Source: Curvibacter sp. CHRR-16
GTDB taxonomy: Bacteria > Pseudomonadota > Gammaproteobacteria > Burkholderiales > Burkholderiaceae_C
DNA length: 64,000 bases
Direction of reading: 5' to 3'
Assembly (NCBI RefSeq): GCF_018474005.1
Contig: NZ_JAHCSH010000001.1
Coordinates: forward strand, 654,680 to 718,679
Positions 34,686 to 44,244 of this stretch are shown here, piece by piece (within the stretch, counting starts at the first letter, position 1; every line of letters starts with the position of its first letter). Both the position numbers and the translations under genes were made by a program. The notes beneath the pieces were generated by a model, which did not search any database, was not told the origin of the DNA, and saw only the letters and a program-made list of their open reading frames with translations.

Positions 34686-35974
34686 CGCCTATGCAAAAAA
34701 TCCGTCTGCCCCGGCCTCCCACCCAAGTGCAGACTGGCGGTGCGGGCGGGAGTTTGGGCGACTAGCTGGCCGCGGCGCCAGACTTTGAGGCGGGTGGCTT
34801 TGAGGCGGATGGCTTCTATGGGGGTGCGGGCTTGGAGCAGCACCAGGTCGGCGTGGCAGCCCGCTTCCAGCCCGTAACTGTCCAGGTGCAGGATGCGGGC
34901 GGGGTTCTTGGTCACGGCGTCAAAGCATTGCTGCATGGCGGCTTGGCTGGTCATGTGGCCTACGTGCAGGCCCATGCTGGCGACTTCGAGCATGTCGCCG
35001 CTACCCATGCTGTACCACGGGTCCATCACACAGTCGTGGCCGAACGCCACCGTCATGCCAGCGGCCATGATCTCGGGCACGCGGGTCATGCCGCGCCGCT
35101 TGGGGTAGCTGTCGTGGCGGCCTTGCAGGGTGATGTTGATGAGCGGGTTGGCCACCACGCACAGCTGGGCTTCGGCCATCAGGGGCAGCAGCTTGCTCAC
35201 GTAGTAGTTGTCCATGCTGTGCATGGAGGTGAGGTGGCTGCCCGTGACGCGTCCGTGCAGCCCCAAGCGCTGAGTCTCATAGGCCAGTGTCTCTACGTGG
35301 CGGGAGTGCGGGTCGTCGCTCTCGTCGCAGTGCATGTCCACCAAGCGGCCTTGCTCGGCGGCCAGTTCGCACAGCAGCTTCACGCTGGCAGCACCATCCG
35401 CCATGGTTCTCTCAAAGTGGGGGATTCCACCCACCACATCCACGCCCAGTGACAGCGCTTTTTTCAGGTTGTCCACACCACCTTTGGTGCGCAGTACGCC
35501 GTCCTGTGGAAAGGCGACCAACTGCAAGTCCAGATAAGGCGCGACGCGCTTTTTCACTTCCACCAGCGCTTGCACGGCCAGCATGCTCGGGTCGCTGGTG
35601 TCCACATGGCTGCGAATGGCCAGCAACCCCTGTGCCACCGCCCAGTCGCAGTAGGCCAGCGCACGTTCCACCAGCGCATCAAAGGTGAGGTGGGGTTTGA
35701 GTTCGCCCCAGAGTGCTATGCCTTCTAGCAGGGTTCCGCTCTGGTTCAGGCGCGGCAGGCCCAAGCTGAGCGTGGCGTCCATGTGAAAGTGCGCGTCCAC
35801 AAACGGGGACGAGAGCAGCAGGCCTTGGGCATCGACCACTTGGGCGGGAGTCTGGGTATGCGTCAGGGCCGTAAGCGCGGCAGACACTTCGACGATGCGC
35901 CCGTTTTGCACGGCCACGCCCATGCCGGTGCGGCCATCGGGCAGGGTGGCGTTGTGGATGAGTAGGTCTAGCAT
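34682..35974 (-). CDS. codA: Cytosine deaminase-like amidohydrolase
   Basis: 430 residues of the metal-dependent amidohydrolase superfamily. VDAHFHMD supplies the first metal ligands, AIRSHVDTSD and VDMHCDESDDPHSRH the later ones with the catalytic Glu region, and AFGHDCVMDPWY the conserved Asp. The arrangement is that of cytosine or isoguanine deaminases. A upp gene follows upstream in the same direction (59 bp gap), which fits salvage of cytosine to uracil and then UMP. Activity on other pyrimidine-like or triazine substrates is possible. Confidence 0.83.
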   Translation of the reverse strand: MLDLLIHNATLPDGRTGMGVAVQNGRIVEVSAALTALTHTQTPAQVVDAQGLLLSSPFVDAHFHMDATLSLGLPRLNQSGTLLEGIALWGELKPHLTFDALVERALAYCDWAVAQGLLAIRSHVDTSDPSMLAVQALVEVKKRVAPYLDLQLVAFPQDGVLRTKGGVDNLKKALSLGVDVVGGIPHFERTMADGAASVKLLCELAAEQGRLVDMHCDESDDPHSRHVETLAYETQRLGLHGRVTGSHLTSMHSMDNYYVSKLLPLMAEAQLCVVANPLINITLQGRHDSYPKRRGMTRVPEIMAAGMTVAFGHDCVMDPWYSMGSGDMLEVASMGLHVGHMTSQAAMQQCFDAVTKNPARILHLDSYGLEAGCHADLVLLQARTPIEAIRLKATRLKVWRRGQLVAQTPARTASLHLGGRPGQTDFLHRR

Positions 35975-36033
35975 GGCAACTCCGGGAGGGCTGTGACGGG
36001 GGATGCGGCAGTGCGGTGGTGGCTGTGTGGTTT

Positions 36034-36687
36034 TTATTGCGTCCCAAAGATGCGGTCACCCGCATCGCCTAGGCCGGGCAGGATGTAGCCGTGGTCGTTG
36101 AGCTCACGGTCGATGGCGGCGGTGAATACGGGCACATCGGGGTGCTCTTTGTACAGGGTGTTGATGCCCTCGGGGCAGGTGAGCAGGCACAAGAACTTGA
36201 TGGACTTGGGCTTGCACTGCTTCAGGCGGGCCACGGCGGCGGCGGCCGAGTTGCCGGTGGCCAGCATGGGGTCGACGATGATGACGTCGCGCTCTTCCAT
36301 GTTTTTGGGCATCTTGAAGTAGTACTCCACCGCCTGCAGCGTGTTGGGGTCGCGGTACAGACCCACATGGCCCACGCGGGCACCGGGCACGACGTTGAGG
36401 ATGCCGTCCAAAATGCCATTGCCAGCGCGCAGGATGCTGGCAAACACGAGTTTTTTGCCGTCAATCACTTGGCTGGTCATGGTTTCCAGCGGGGTTTCGA
36501 TCTGCACGTCTTGCAGTGGCATGTCGCGGCAGACTTCGTAAATCATCAGCCCGGCCAGTTCATTGAGCAGGCGGCGAAAGCTGTTGGTGCTGGCTTCCTT
36601 TTTTCGCATCAGCGTCAGCTTGTGCTGCACCAGTGGGTGGTTGATAACGGTGGTGTTGGCGCGGGCGGCGGGGTCCAGTGCAATCAT
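36034..36687 (-). CDS. upp: Uracil phosphoribosyltransferase
   Basis: About 217 residues from the ATG at 36687. [21 protein letters not shown] is the usual opening, [15 protein letters not shown] contacts the substrate, [17 protein letters not shown] is the PRPP loop and [17 protein letters not shown] the C-terminal uracil-binding signature. It makes UMP from uracil and PRPP. It is upstream of codA in the same direction and divergent from the next membrane protein gene. A longer frame from 36771 is unlikely. Confidence 0.95.
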   Translation of the reverse strand: MIALDPAARANTTVINHPLVQHKLTLMRKKEASTNSFRRLLNELAGLMIYEVCRDMPLQDVQIETPLETMTSQVIDGKKLVFASILRAGNGILDGILNVVPGARVGHVGLYRDPNTLQAVEYYFKMPKNMEERDVIIVDPMLATGNSAAAAVARLKQCKPKSIKFLCLLTCPEGINTLYKEHPDVPVFTAAIDRELNDHGYILPGLGDAGDRIFGTQ

Positions 36688-36787
36688 GGTGTATGAATTC
36701 GTAGTGTTTGCTTCAAATGGATCGTAGTGGGGCAACTGTAGCGGATGCGCAAGCATAATTTCTGCCAACAATTTCTAAGGGAACCGG

Positions 36788-37798
36788 ATGTACACCAATG
36801 AAGACTTGCAATCTGCCGTTCAGGCTGGGGTGCTGACCCAAGAATCGGTGGATGCGTTTCGGGCCCACATGGCTCAGCAACAGTCCACCACCTTGGTGGA
36901 TGAAGAGCAATTCCGGCTGGTATCGGGTTTTAACGACGTTTTTGTTGTTATCGCCTGTGCTTTGTTGTTGGTCGCTGTGGGCTGGATTGGGCATGGGGTG
37001 TCCTTGTCGGTCGCCGGCGGCGCGGTAGCGCTGATTGCTTGGGGGCTGGCGGAGTTTTTTGTGCGCAAACGCCATATGGCCTTGCCTGCCATCGTGCTCT
37101 TGGGCGCTTATGTGGGGGGCTTTGTCATGGCCATGTACCCGGTTATGGATGCTGGTCATGCGCTGGCTTCGGTGGTTTGCATGCTGTTGCTCACGGCGGG
37201 TGTGTGGCTGCACTGGCGCCGCTTTTATGTGCCGATCACGGTGGCGCTTGGAGCTGCTGCCATGGTGTTCATGGCGCTCAAAACGCTGGATGGTGTGCTT
37301 CACATCTTCACCAACTCCTGGAGCATGGTGCTTATTTCGCTGGCAGGTGTATGCGTCTTTGCATCGGCTTTGTGGTGGGATTCGCGCGATGTGCTGCGCA
37401 AAACCCGCCGTTCTGATGTGGCCTTCTGGCTCCATCTTCTGGCTGCGCCACTCTTGGTTCATCCGGCGTTTTGGCAACTCATGCGCAAACTGGAGCAAAG
37501 CGGTGACGCCATGAGCCTGCCCAGCGCAGCGCTGGTGCTGGCGGTGTACGTGGTGCTGGCCGTGGTGTCGCTGGTGATAGATCGCCGTGCTCTGATGGTG
37601 TCGGCATTGGCTTATGTGCTGTACACGTTCAGTGCGGTATTCAAGCAGTATGGAGAGCCCAGCTTGAGTTTTGCCTTTACTGCGCTCACGATAGGCAGTG
37701 GTTTGTTGCTCTTATCGGCGTTTTGGCATAGCTGCCGATCGCGCATACTGCCGCATATGCCTGCGGTCATTCAGGGTTGGGTGCCGCCGCTCAAATAA
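36788..37798 (+). CDS. DUF2157-like integral membrane protein
   Basis: 336 residues. A soluble N-terminal 45 residues (MYTNEDLQSAVQAGVLTQESVDAF) is followed by about ten hydrophobic helices up to the C-terminus. The layout, with a short helical head and many helices, resembles DUF2157 and related membrane proteins of unknown function. A ribosome-site-like AAGGGA precedes the ATG. The gene after it is a decayed fragment. Confidence 0.7.
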   Translation: MYTNEDLQSAVQAGVLTQESVDAFRAHMAQQQSTTLVDEEQFRLVSGFNDVFVVIACALLLVAVGWIGHGVSLSVAGGAVALIAWGLAEFFVRKRHMALPAIVLLGAYVGGFVMAMYPVMDAGHALASVVCMLLLTAGVWLHWRRFYVPITVALGAAAMVFMALKTLDGVLHIFTNSWSMVLISLAGVCVFASALWWDSRDVLRKTRRSDVAFWLHLLAAPLLVHPAFWQLMRKLEQSGDAMSLPSAALVLAVYVVLAVVSLVIDRRALMVSALAYVLYTFSAVFKQYGEPSLSFAFTALTIGSGLLLLSAFWHSCRSRILPHMPAVIQGWVPPLK

Positions 37799-37822
37799 AG
37801 AAACGACGTTGGATGGATATAC

Positions 37823-38020
37823 GTGGATCAACCACCACAACCTCGCCCTAGTTGGCTGCACGTGCTGCTGTTTGGTGTGCTTTATGCCATCAGTGTGGGA
37901 GGCGCTGTACTGCGCGCTACATTGGATGGTTCAGCCAACCGCTTGCTTGAGCAAGCAGACGCTGCCCTGTACCGTGCCAAAGAGCAAGGGCGTAACACGG
38001 TGGCGTGGGCGTCTGCATAA
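37823..38020 (+). pseudogene. Remnant of a membrane-bound diguanylate cyclase
   Basis: A 65-residue frame with a GTG start. Residues 1-32 (PSWLHVLLFGVLYAISVGGAVLR) look like the beginning of a membrane protein; residues 33-65 (ANRLLEQADAALYRAKEQGRN) are the unmistakable C-terminal end of a GGDEF domain. The active-site GGDEF and everything between have been lost, with the junction near 37920. The frame is still open, so a short peptide could be made, but no cyclase activity is possible. Confidence 0.72.
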
Positions 38021-38035
38021 GCCAAGCCACTGCAG

Positions 38036-39325
38036 TTACTTGATGCGCTGCAATAGTGCGTTACCTTCTTCCACCAATCGCTTGGCTGCTTCTTCTTCAG
38101 TGACTTTGCCGTAGGCCACGGTCTCGAATACTTCGCGGAAGAATTTTTGGAAGCGCACGTTTTCAAAAAGCGGGGAGGGCAAATCGATCTTTCCTGCGTC
38201 TTTTACCTTTTTGATTTGCAAATAGGCTTTGAGCTCAGGCCCTTGCAGAGCCCCAGAGCGCACCATGCTGCGGAATTGGCTATCAGCCGCTGGGACGCCT
38301 CGGGTCAGTCCCAAGATGGCAGCGGCTTCTGGGTCAGTCATGAAGTAGTTCAGGAACTTGGCCGCAGCTTCACCGTTTTTGGTGCGTTTGCTCACGGCAA
38401 ACACCATGGAAGGGCGGCCGAACATGCCGCTGTTCTTGGCGTTCGGCAGGGTGAGGAATTCCCCCACATCGAGCTTCTGGTTTTTATCCAGCGTGCTGGC
38501 GCGTTGGCCTAAGGTGCTGTCCCAGGTGTAGACACCGCCCCAGTTGCCCACTACCCAGTCTGGCATTTGTTCGGTGGGTTTTTCTGAACCGCCCAAAGAA
38601 ACGCGGATAGGCAGCGGCACGGCGACGTTGTTGGATATGAGTTTTTTATAAGCCCTGACCCATTCCAGTGCGGCGGCATCGCTCATGGCTACTTTGGGCT
38701 GGGTCGGGCTGACGTAGGGCATGCCAAACTTTTGGTGCGCGTACGTGTGCGAGAGCGAAATGATGTCGTAAGGCTCGCCATCGAGTGCATAGGCCTTGTC
38801 ACCGAGTTTTTGTTTGATGACGGGGCCAGCAGCAAACAAGTCTTCCCACGTTGCGGGCATTTTCAGGCCTGCGCGGGCGAATGCAGCGGTATTCCACATC
38901 ATCATGCGGGCGGTAAAGGATGCAGGCAGGGCGTTGAGCTTGCCGTTGACCACGCCCATTTTCAAATCCACATCGGAGAATTGGTTCAGCGCCAGCAGGT
39001 TTTTGTATTTATTCAAATCCAAAAAACCATCGCCTGTTTTGGAATACGACGGAATCCATGCCCAGTTGATTTGCATGATGTCTGGCTCTGTGCCGCCAGC
39101 CAGTTGGGTGGACAAGCGCTCTTGGTAGCCAAAAAAGCCCATGTACTCGCCTTTGATTTTGATGCCGGGGTTTTTGGCCTCGAATGCTGCAATCGCTTTG
39201 AGTGTGGCTTCATGGCGTGCACCGCCGCCCCACCATGAAAAGCGCAGCGTCACATCTTCTGCTGCGGCGGTAAAACTGGTGAGCAAGGCCGCGCTGGCAA
39301 TGGCCCATACAAAACGCTTATGCAT
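38036..39325 (-). CDS. ABC transporter sugar-type substrate-binding protein
   Basis: 429 residues. The signal peptide ends near FTAAAED; RFSWWGGGARHEATLKAIAAFEAKNPGIKI is the family-1 extracellular solute-binding start, and TEPDIMQINWAWIPSYSK follows. C-terminal FFREVFETVAYGKVTEEEAAKRLVEEG is typical. It should deliver an oligosaccharide or similar solute to an inner-membrane permease, but no permease or ATPase gene is beside it, so it is an orphan or works with distant partners. The upstream 107 bp to the WYL regulator gene carry the promoter. Confidence 0.85.
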   Translation of the reverse strand: MHKRFVWAIASAALLTSFTAAAEDVTLRFSWWGGGARHEATLKAIAAFEAKNPGIKIKGEYMGFFGYQERLSTQLAGGTEPDIMQINWAWIPSYSKTGDGFLDLNKYKNLLALNQFSDVDLKMGVVNGKLNALPASFTARMMMWNTAAFARAGLKMPATWEDLFAAGPVIKQKLGDKAYALDGEPYDIISLSHTYAHQKFGMPYVSPTQPKVAMSDAAALEWVRAYKKLISNNVAVPLPIRVSLGGSEKPTEQMPDWVVGNWGGVYTWDSTLGQRASTLDKNQKLDVGEFLTLPNAKNSGMFGRPSMVFAVSKRTKNGEAAAKFLNYFMTDPEAAAILGLTRGVPAADSQFRSMVRSGALQGPELKAYLQIKKVKDAGKIDLPSPLFENVRFQKFFREVFETVAYGKVTEEEAAKRLVEEGNALLQRIK

Positions 39326-39433
39326 CGTTAGTCTCCTGATGTGATTAAAGATATCAACAGCGGAGTATTACCTGCGTTTGCTTACGCTGCGAGTGCCAAT
39401 CACTACGCACTTTCCCCAGTACTGGAATGGTTC

Positions 39434-40138
39434 TTATTGCAAACGCTGCCAAGTCCCTGTAGGGGCGTTGGCGCGCACGTAGTCGGCAACGGTTTGGCCG
39501 TCTTGGTGTGGGTAAGGGGATGCTTCGTGCAGCACCTGTAGCTGCTGTATGCGGTCTATGCGAAAGCTGCGAAAGGCATGTTTGTCCTCGCACCAAGCGC
39601 CCAGTGTCCACACCTGCCCCCAGTAAAAACAGCCCAGCGGGCGTATGGTGCGTTGGCTGAGGCGGTTGTGGGCATCTTGGTAGTGCAACTGCAAGGTTTG
39701 CCGCAGCGCGACCGCTTGGCGCAAGGCACCCAGGTGTTGGAGGTCGCTACTGGGCGCGACGGGTGGTGCGTACACGGCCAATTGCTCGGCTTGTGTGCGG
39801 TAGCTCGCGGGCAGGGCCGCCAACACTTTGCCCAAGGCCTCTTGTGCGTGCTGGGCCAAGTCGGTGTCCATCCAAGCGCTGGCCATGCGCACACTGGCCA
39901 CCAAGGCTTGGGCTTCGTGGGTGGTGAACATAAGCGGTGGCAGATCAAAGCCTTTTTCCAAGCAATAACCAACTCCCGCTTCACCCCGTATAGGTACGCC
40001 TTGGTGCTGCAGATCGGCCACATCGCGGTAGACCGTGCGCTCGGACACCTCCAGCCGCTGTGCCAACCACGCAGCAGTGCTCAGGCGGCGGCCTCGGATG
40101 AGTTGAACTAGCTGAAAAAGTCGGTCTGCACGGCGCAT
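39434..40138 (-). CDS. YafY-type HTH-WYL transcriptional regulator
   Basis: 234 residues. The N-terminal winged helix ([38 protein letters not shown]) is followed by a WYL domain ([37 protein letters not shown]). WYL regulators sense ligands or nucleic acids. The first 31 bp overlap the end of the EVE-domain gene upstream, suggesting coupled expression. Confidence 0.85.
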   Translation of the reverse strand: MRRADRLFQLVQLIRGRRLSTAAWLAQRLEVSERTVYRDVADLQHQGVPIRGEAGVGYCLEKGFDLPPLMFTTHEAQALVASVRMASAWMDTDLAQHAQEALGKVLAALPASYRTQAEQLAVYAPPVAPSSDLQHLGALRQAVALRQTLQLHYQDAHNRLSQRTIRPLGCFYWGQVWTLGAWCEDKHAFRSFRIDRIQQLQVLHEASPYPHQDGQTVADYVRANAPTGTWQRLQ

Positions 40139-40617
40139 GGTGGCATCTTAGGCGCAACGCAGGCATGGAGCAGCGCATCCCATCTCACCTGCATGGCTGC
40201 AGCGATCAGGCGCATGTCATGGTCGCTGATGTGCAGCAGTCCAAAGCGCAGTTTGGCACCCCACGCTCCATCAGCGGCCCATTCCAATTCGGGCAAGAGG
40301 GGGGCAATGGCCGCTTCCTGTGCAGGCAGGTAGTGCACATCGTGCCGCCAGGGGACAAAGCCGCCGCCCATGTCAAACGCATAGGGCACTGCACTGCGCA
40401 CAACGCCCACGGAGACAAAGCGTTGCCAGCGGTCTTTGCCGCCCATGGTGAGGGTGGGGCTGTAGTACACCACCCGGTCTCCCGGATGGATGCGCCGCAG
40501 TGGAGCCGCTTTGCCGTGGCACACCTGCATAAAGCCGTGCTCGGGGTTTCTGCAACCACGGCGAGCGTGCTCGGCGCAGGCCACCGCGATCCAGTTGTGG
40601 GGAGGGCGTTGGGTCAT
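40108..40617 (-). CDS. EVE-domain (UPF0310-like) protein
   Basis: 169 residues. [47 protein letters not shown] is a clear EVE/PUA-like start, and later FRVHYL-region residues ([10 protein letters not shown]) fit. It is a different subfamily from the EVE gene at 26 kb. It sits 2 bp after a truncated VOC gene and overlaps the WYL regulator gene by 31 bp. Confidence 0.78.
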   Translation of the reverse strand: MTQRPPHNWIAVACAEHARRGCRNPEHGFMQVCHGKAAPLRRIHPGDRVVYYSPTLTMGGKDRWQRFVSVGVVRSAVPYAFDMGGGFVPWRHDVHYLPAQEAAIAPLLPELEWAADGAWGAKLRFGLLHISDHDMRLIAAAMQVRWDALLHACVAPKMPPCAVQTDFFS

Positions 40618-40619
40618 GC

Positions 40620-40769
40620 TTATTGCAGGGCGTGCAGGCCCACGTGGTTGCTATCCCGGAAACCCATGGGTTCACGCCGCATGGGCTGCTGCAACACCGC
40701 TTCATAAAAGCGTTGGGCATCGTTGAGTTGGGTGGTGGGGATTTCGAACCAGTTGATAGCGTTATGCAT
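40620..40769 (-). pseudogene. N-terminal fragment of a VOC-family protein
   Basis: 49 residues starting MHNAINWFEIPTTQLNDAQRFYEAVL, the first beta-alpha-beta unit of a glyoxalase/VOC protein, which usually runs to 115-130 residues. It ends at a stop after HVGLHALQ, directly before the EVE gene. The rest of the gene is absent, so it is most likely a deletion remnant. Confidence 0.68.
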
Positions 40770-40944
40770 GCTGTGCCTTTCGTGTGTTGTGGACATGCAG
40801 GCAGTGTGACAAGGGGCTGCTGACAGCGTGGTGTCAGGAGTGTGGCGGCAGATGCCGTAGTTTGGATAAGATGCGCGCCCATATCCCACCACAAGTGGGT
40901 TTTTAAACATCGCCATGTGGCACAACCCATGCTTTGCACCCCCT

Positions 40945-41568
40945 ATGACTGATACCCCACAATCCCCCGCCAAACCCCAAGAGCACGGTTGGCTAGACGA
41001 TGGCCACGCGCTGGCTATCGGCGTTTTGTTTGTTTCCCTCGGACTCATCATGTTTGCCCACGTGGGGCTGCTCACGGGCGGGGTGGCTGGTGCGGCGTTT
41101 TTGCTGCATTACGCCTTGGGTTGGAATTTGTCTTGGTGTTTTTTCGGTTTGAGCATGCCGTTTTTCTGGCTTAGCTGGAAACGGCTGGGTGCTGAGTTCA
41201 CGCTCAAAAGCGTGGTCTCGGTGGTATTCGTGTCCCTGTGCACGGCATGGGCACCCAAGGTGGTGCGCTTTGAGTTGATAGACCCGTGGCTAGCCTGCGT
41301 GCTAGGGGGCTTTCTCATTGGCATGGGCCTGTTGGCACTGCTGCGCCACCATGCCAGTGTGGGCGGGGTCAACATCTTGGCCCAGTGGCTGCAACAGGCG
41401 CATGGCATCAGCGCTGGCAAGGTGCAAATGTCCGTGGACGTGGTGGTGGTGGCCATCGCTTTTATGGTGCTAGACCCGGTGCGGGTGCTGCAGTCCATCG
41501 TGGCTGCCATCATCATCAGCGCGGTGCTGGTGCTCAATCACAAGCCGGGGCGCTACTTAGGGGTCTAG
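40945..41568 (+). CDS. YitT-family membrane protein
   Basis: About 207 residues from the ATG at 40945 (MTDTPQS). Five or six membrane helices: AIGVLFVSLGLIMFAHVGLLTGGVAGAAFLL, GWNLSWCFFGLSMPFF, then GGFLIGMGLLALLRHHASVGGVNILAQWL, which is the conserved glycine-rich segment of YitT/DUF161 proteins. Function is unknown. A terminator follows. Confidence 0.8.
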   Translation: MTDTPQSPAKPQEHGWLDDGHALAIGVLFVSLGLIMFAHVGLLTGGVAGAAFLLHYALGWNLSWCFFGLSMPFFWLSWKRLGAEFTLKSVVSVVFVSLCTAWAPKVVRFELIDPWLACVLGGFLIGMGLLALLRHHASVGGVNILAQWLQQAHGISAGKVQMSVDVVVVAIAFMVLDPVRVLQSIVAAIIISAVLVLNHKPGRYLGV

Positions 41569-41614
41569 GGTTTTTCCTTAAGGGATTACGCTAATAATTA
41601 CAGTATTATTAAGA

Positions 41615-41648
41615 AGCTCGCTGCCGTTGGGGTAGCGGGCTTTTTATT
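41615..41648 (+). terminator. Rho-independent terminator after the YitT gene
   Basis: GCTCGCT and AGCGGGC pair with one G-T wobble and are followed by TTTTTA. Just before it, TAATAAT and ATTATTA (41592-41611) form a perfect inverted repeat with a 6-bp loop, which might be an operator for dctA or an extension of the terminator. Confidence 0.6.
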
Positions 41649-41693
41649 TGTCTAAACAGAATAAGCGCGCGTTGGGCGCACGGAAGGTTGAGT

Positions 41694-42944
41694 GTGAAAC
41701 GGTTGACCAGCAAACTGTATTTTTGGGTGCTCTTGGCCATTGTGGCTGGGGCATTGTTTGGGCACTTTGAGGCGGAGACTGCCGTCAAGCTCAAACCATT
41801 GGGGGATGCGTTTATCAGTCTGATCAAGATGTTGATCAGTCCCATCATCTTCTGCACGGTGGTTTTGGGCATCGCGGGTGCAGGCGATATGAAAAAAGTG
41901 GGTCGTGTGGGCGGCAAGGCCATTTTGTACTTTGAAGTGGTATCGACCATTGCACTGGTGATCGGTTTGGTGGTGGTCAACGTTCTCAAGCCCGGAGCGG
42001 GCTTTAACGTCGATCCTGCCACTTTGGACGCCAAAGCCGTGGAGAAGTACGCCAAGCAAGCCAGTGAGCAAAGCACGGTGGACTTTTTGCTGCACATCAT
42101 TCCCAAGACCTTTACCGATGCGTTTACCGGCAATGGTGATTTGCTGCAGGTGCTGTTGCTGGCCGTGCTGTTTGGTTATGCCATGGTGCACATGGGCAAA
42201 GCCCAGTCGCCAGTGAAGCATTTCATTGAAGAGGTGTCGCACATCTTTTTTGCCATGATGAATGCCATCATGAAGCTGGCACCTATCGGTGCTGGTGCGG
42301 CCATGGCCTTCACCATTGGCAAGTACGGCATAGGCTCGCTCAAGCCGCTCATTGCCTTGATGGGTGCTTTTTACCTGACCTGCTTGTTGTTCGTACTGCT
42401 GGTCTTGGGGCTGATTGCCAAGTTGGTGGGCTTTAACATCCTGCGCTTTATTGCCTATATCAAGGATGAACTGCTGACGGTACTGGGCACCTCATCCTCT
42501 GAATCGGCTTTGGTGTCTTTGATGGACAAGCTGGAGAAATTGGGATGCTCCAAGTCCGTGGTTGGCTTGGTGGTGCCATCGGGCTACTCGTTCAACTTGG
42601 ACGGTACCAACATCTATATGACCATGGCTGCGCTTTTCATTGCGCAGGCCATGAACATCGACCTGACTTTGCAGCAGCAGCTCACCATCTTGCTGGTGGC
42701 CATGCTGACGTCCAAAGGCGCATCTGGCGTGACCGGGGCAGGTTTTATCACCTTGGCTGCCACGCTGGCTGTGGTGCCCAGTGTGCCTGTAGCGGGCTTG
42801 GCCTTGATTTTGGGGATAGACCGTTTCATGTCCGAAGCGCGTGCCCTGACCAACTTCATCGGCAACGGTGTAGCCACCGTGGTGGTGTCGCGTTGGGAAA
42901 AAGAACTGGACAAAGACGCGATGAACAAGGTGCTCAAAGGCTAA
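41694..42944 (+). CDS. dctA: C4-dicarboxylate transporter DctA
   Basis: About 416 residues of the DAACS family. [37 protein letters not shown] (serine-rich re-entrant loop), [22 protein letters not shown] and [20 protein letters not shown] are the transport-core motifs. It imports succinate, fumarate and malate with protons. The GTG at 41694 is preferred since CGGAAGG ends 7 bases upstream; a TTG at 41688 is too close to that site. A strong terminator follows. Confidence 0.92.
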   Translation: MKRLTSKLYFWVLLAIVAGALFGHFEAETAVKLKPLGDAFISLIKMLISPIIFCTVVLGIAGAGDMKKVGRVGGKAILYFEVVSTIALVIGLVVVNVLKPGAGFNVDPATLDAKAVEKYAKQASEQSTVDFLLHIIPKTFTDAFTGNGDLLQVLLLAVLFGYAMVHMGKAQSPVKHFIEEVSHIFFAMMNAIMKLAPIGAGAAMAFTIGKYGIGSLKPLIALMGAFYLTCLLFVLLVLGLIAKLVGFNILRFIAYIKDELLTVLGTSSSESALVSLMDKLEKLGCSKSVVGLVVPSGYSFNLDGTNIYMTMAALFIAQAMNIDLTLQQQLTILLVAMLTSKGASGVTGAGFITLAATLAVVPSVPVAGLALILGIDRFMSEARALTNFIGNGVATVVVSRWEKELDKDAMNKVLKG

Positions 42945-42964
42945 GCAGCCCCCAAGCACGGAGG

Positions 42965-43000
42965 AAAAGGCCAAACGTCACTGCGGCGTTTGGCCTTTTT
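42965..43000. terminator. Bidirectional terminator between dctA and the NTF2-like gene
   Basis: AAAAGGCCAAACG and CGTTTGGCCTTTT form a perfect stem of 13 bp around a 9-bp loop, flanked by A and T tracts so it works in both directions. The stop codon of the NTF2-like gene on the minus strand lies inside the loop. Confidence 0.9.
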
Positions 43001-43418
43001 GTTTGAGCCAACGCATCAAGCTGCCCAGCACCGGAAGTTTTTCGTACAACTCCTCGGCCACATCCCAGTAATCGCGGTGCTGGGTGATACGGCCTAGGTC
43101 ATCGAGCAGCAGGTGGCTGCTGCCATGAATCACCACGTCCCAGCGGCGGGCACCCCGTTGCACGGCAAAGTGGAAGTCCCATGTCAGAAAACACTGCTGG
43201 GCATCGCCCAAACGGTGCTGTATGACAAAACGTGGCTGTACCAGCGCACTGAACATGTGTTGGTAAATGCGTGCAATAGCCGCCAGCCCCTGCACTTGCT
43301 GAAAAGGGTCTTTGAACTGCGCCTGTGGGTGGTAGATGCTCTCCAGCAGTTCCAGTGACTGGGGCTGGAGCGTTTCAAAGTAGCGGGTGATGCGCTCAAG
43401 CGGTGTGGTGCTGTTCAT
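42978..43418 (-). CDS. NTF2/SnoaL-like protein
   Basis: 146 residues starting MNSTTPLERITRYFETLQPQSLELLESIYH, then FKDPFQQVQGLAAIARIYQHMF and a C-terminal GRITQHRDYWDVAEELYE, the standard fold of nuclear-transport-factor-2-like proteins. Members beside SDR, Cfa and DUF1365 genes belong to a conserved membrane-lipid stress cluster, but a reaction has not been shown. The start is 22 bp inside the SDR gene end. It is the last gene of the five-gene cluster. Confidence 0.83.
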   Translation of the reverse strand: MNSTTPLERITRYFETLQPQSLELLESIYHPQAQFKDPFQQVQGLAAIARIYQHMFSALVQPRFVIQHRLGDAQQCFLTWDFHFAVQRGARRWDVVIHGSSHLLLDDLGRITQHRDYWDVAEELYEKLPVLGSLMRWLKQKGQTPQ

Positions 43419-44244
43419 GGGGGCTGGCTTTGGGGGCAAAGTAGCGCTGCAGCAGCGGCAGCGAAACGCTATAGGGTAGCTGGCGCAGCAGTTTGAGCCA
43501 CCAAGTAAATCGGCGTGGGAAGTGCACTTCGAATTGACCTTTGGCCCACCCCTGCAGTATGGCCTGGGCCGCTTGCTCGGGGCGCATGAGCGCGGGCATG
43601 GCAAAGTGGTTGCCGGCAGTCAGTGGTGTTTCTACAAATCCCGGACTAATCAGCGATACGCCTATGCCTTGTGGGTGCAAGTCCAAGTACAGCACTTCGG
43701 CCAGGTGCATGAGGGCGGCCTTGGTGGGGCCATAGGCCAAACTCAGTGGCAGTCCTTGGTAGCCTGCAACACTGCCTACCAAGCTGATATGGGGCGGCGG
43801 ATGGTTGTCGGCTGTATGAATCAGGGCGCTTGCCACGGTGCGGACACGCTCTAGTAGCTTGGGCACCACGGCAGCCAGCATGTGCTGCGCGCCTTGCAGG
43901 TTGATGGCGTTGTGCTGCAGCATGTCGCCCAAGTCGATGGCATTGGCTTGCATGGGGCTGTAGTGGCCGGCGCAGTACAGCACCCAGTCCAATTGGCCTT
44001 GGGTATGCAGCTGGGCGGCGCATTGCTCCAGGCGTGTTGCATGGGTCACATCCAGCGGCAGGGCTGTGCTGCCCGGGTGTTGTTGAGTGAATGCCTCTAG
44101 GGCAACCCTGTTGCGGGCAGAGACGATAACGTGTGCCCCGCGTGCATGCAGTGCGCTGGCAGTCGCCCGGCCTATGCCGCTGGAGGCACCTATCACCCAC
44201 ACATGGCGGCCACGCCAGTCACGGCAGATGGGGTTCAGGGACAT
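43396..44244 (-). CDS. Short-chain dehydrogenase of the Cfa/DUF1365 cluster
   Basis: About 282 residues from the ATG at 44244. VWVIGASSGIGRATA is the cofactor loop, YCAGHYSP replaces the NNAG motif, VGSVAGYQGLP carries the catalytic Ser and YGPTKAALMHL the Tyr-Lys pair. It is a reductase of unknown substrate, probably lipid-related by context. It overlaps the cfa gene by 10 bp and the NTF2-like gene by 23 bp. Confidence 0.83.
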   Translation of the reverse strand: MSLNPICRDWRGRHVWVIGASSGIGRATASALHARGAHVIVSARNRVALEAFTQQHPGSTALPLDVTHATRLEQCAAQLHTQGQLDWVLYCAGHYSPMQANAIDLGDMLQHNAINLQGAQHMLAAVVPKLLERVRTVASALIHTADNHPPPHISLVGSVAGYQGLPLSLAYGPTKAALMHLAEVLYLDLHPQGIGVSLISPGFVETPLTAGNHFAMPALMRPEQAAQAILQGWAKGQFEVHFPRRFTWWLKLLRQLPYSVSLPLLQRYFAPKASPHEQHHTA

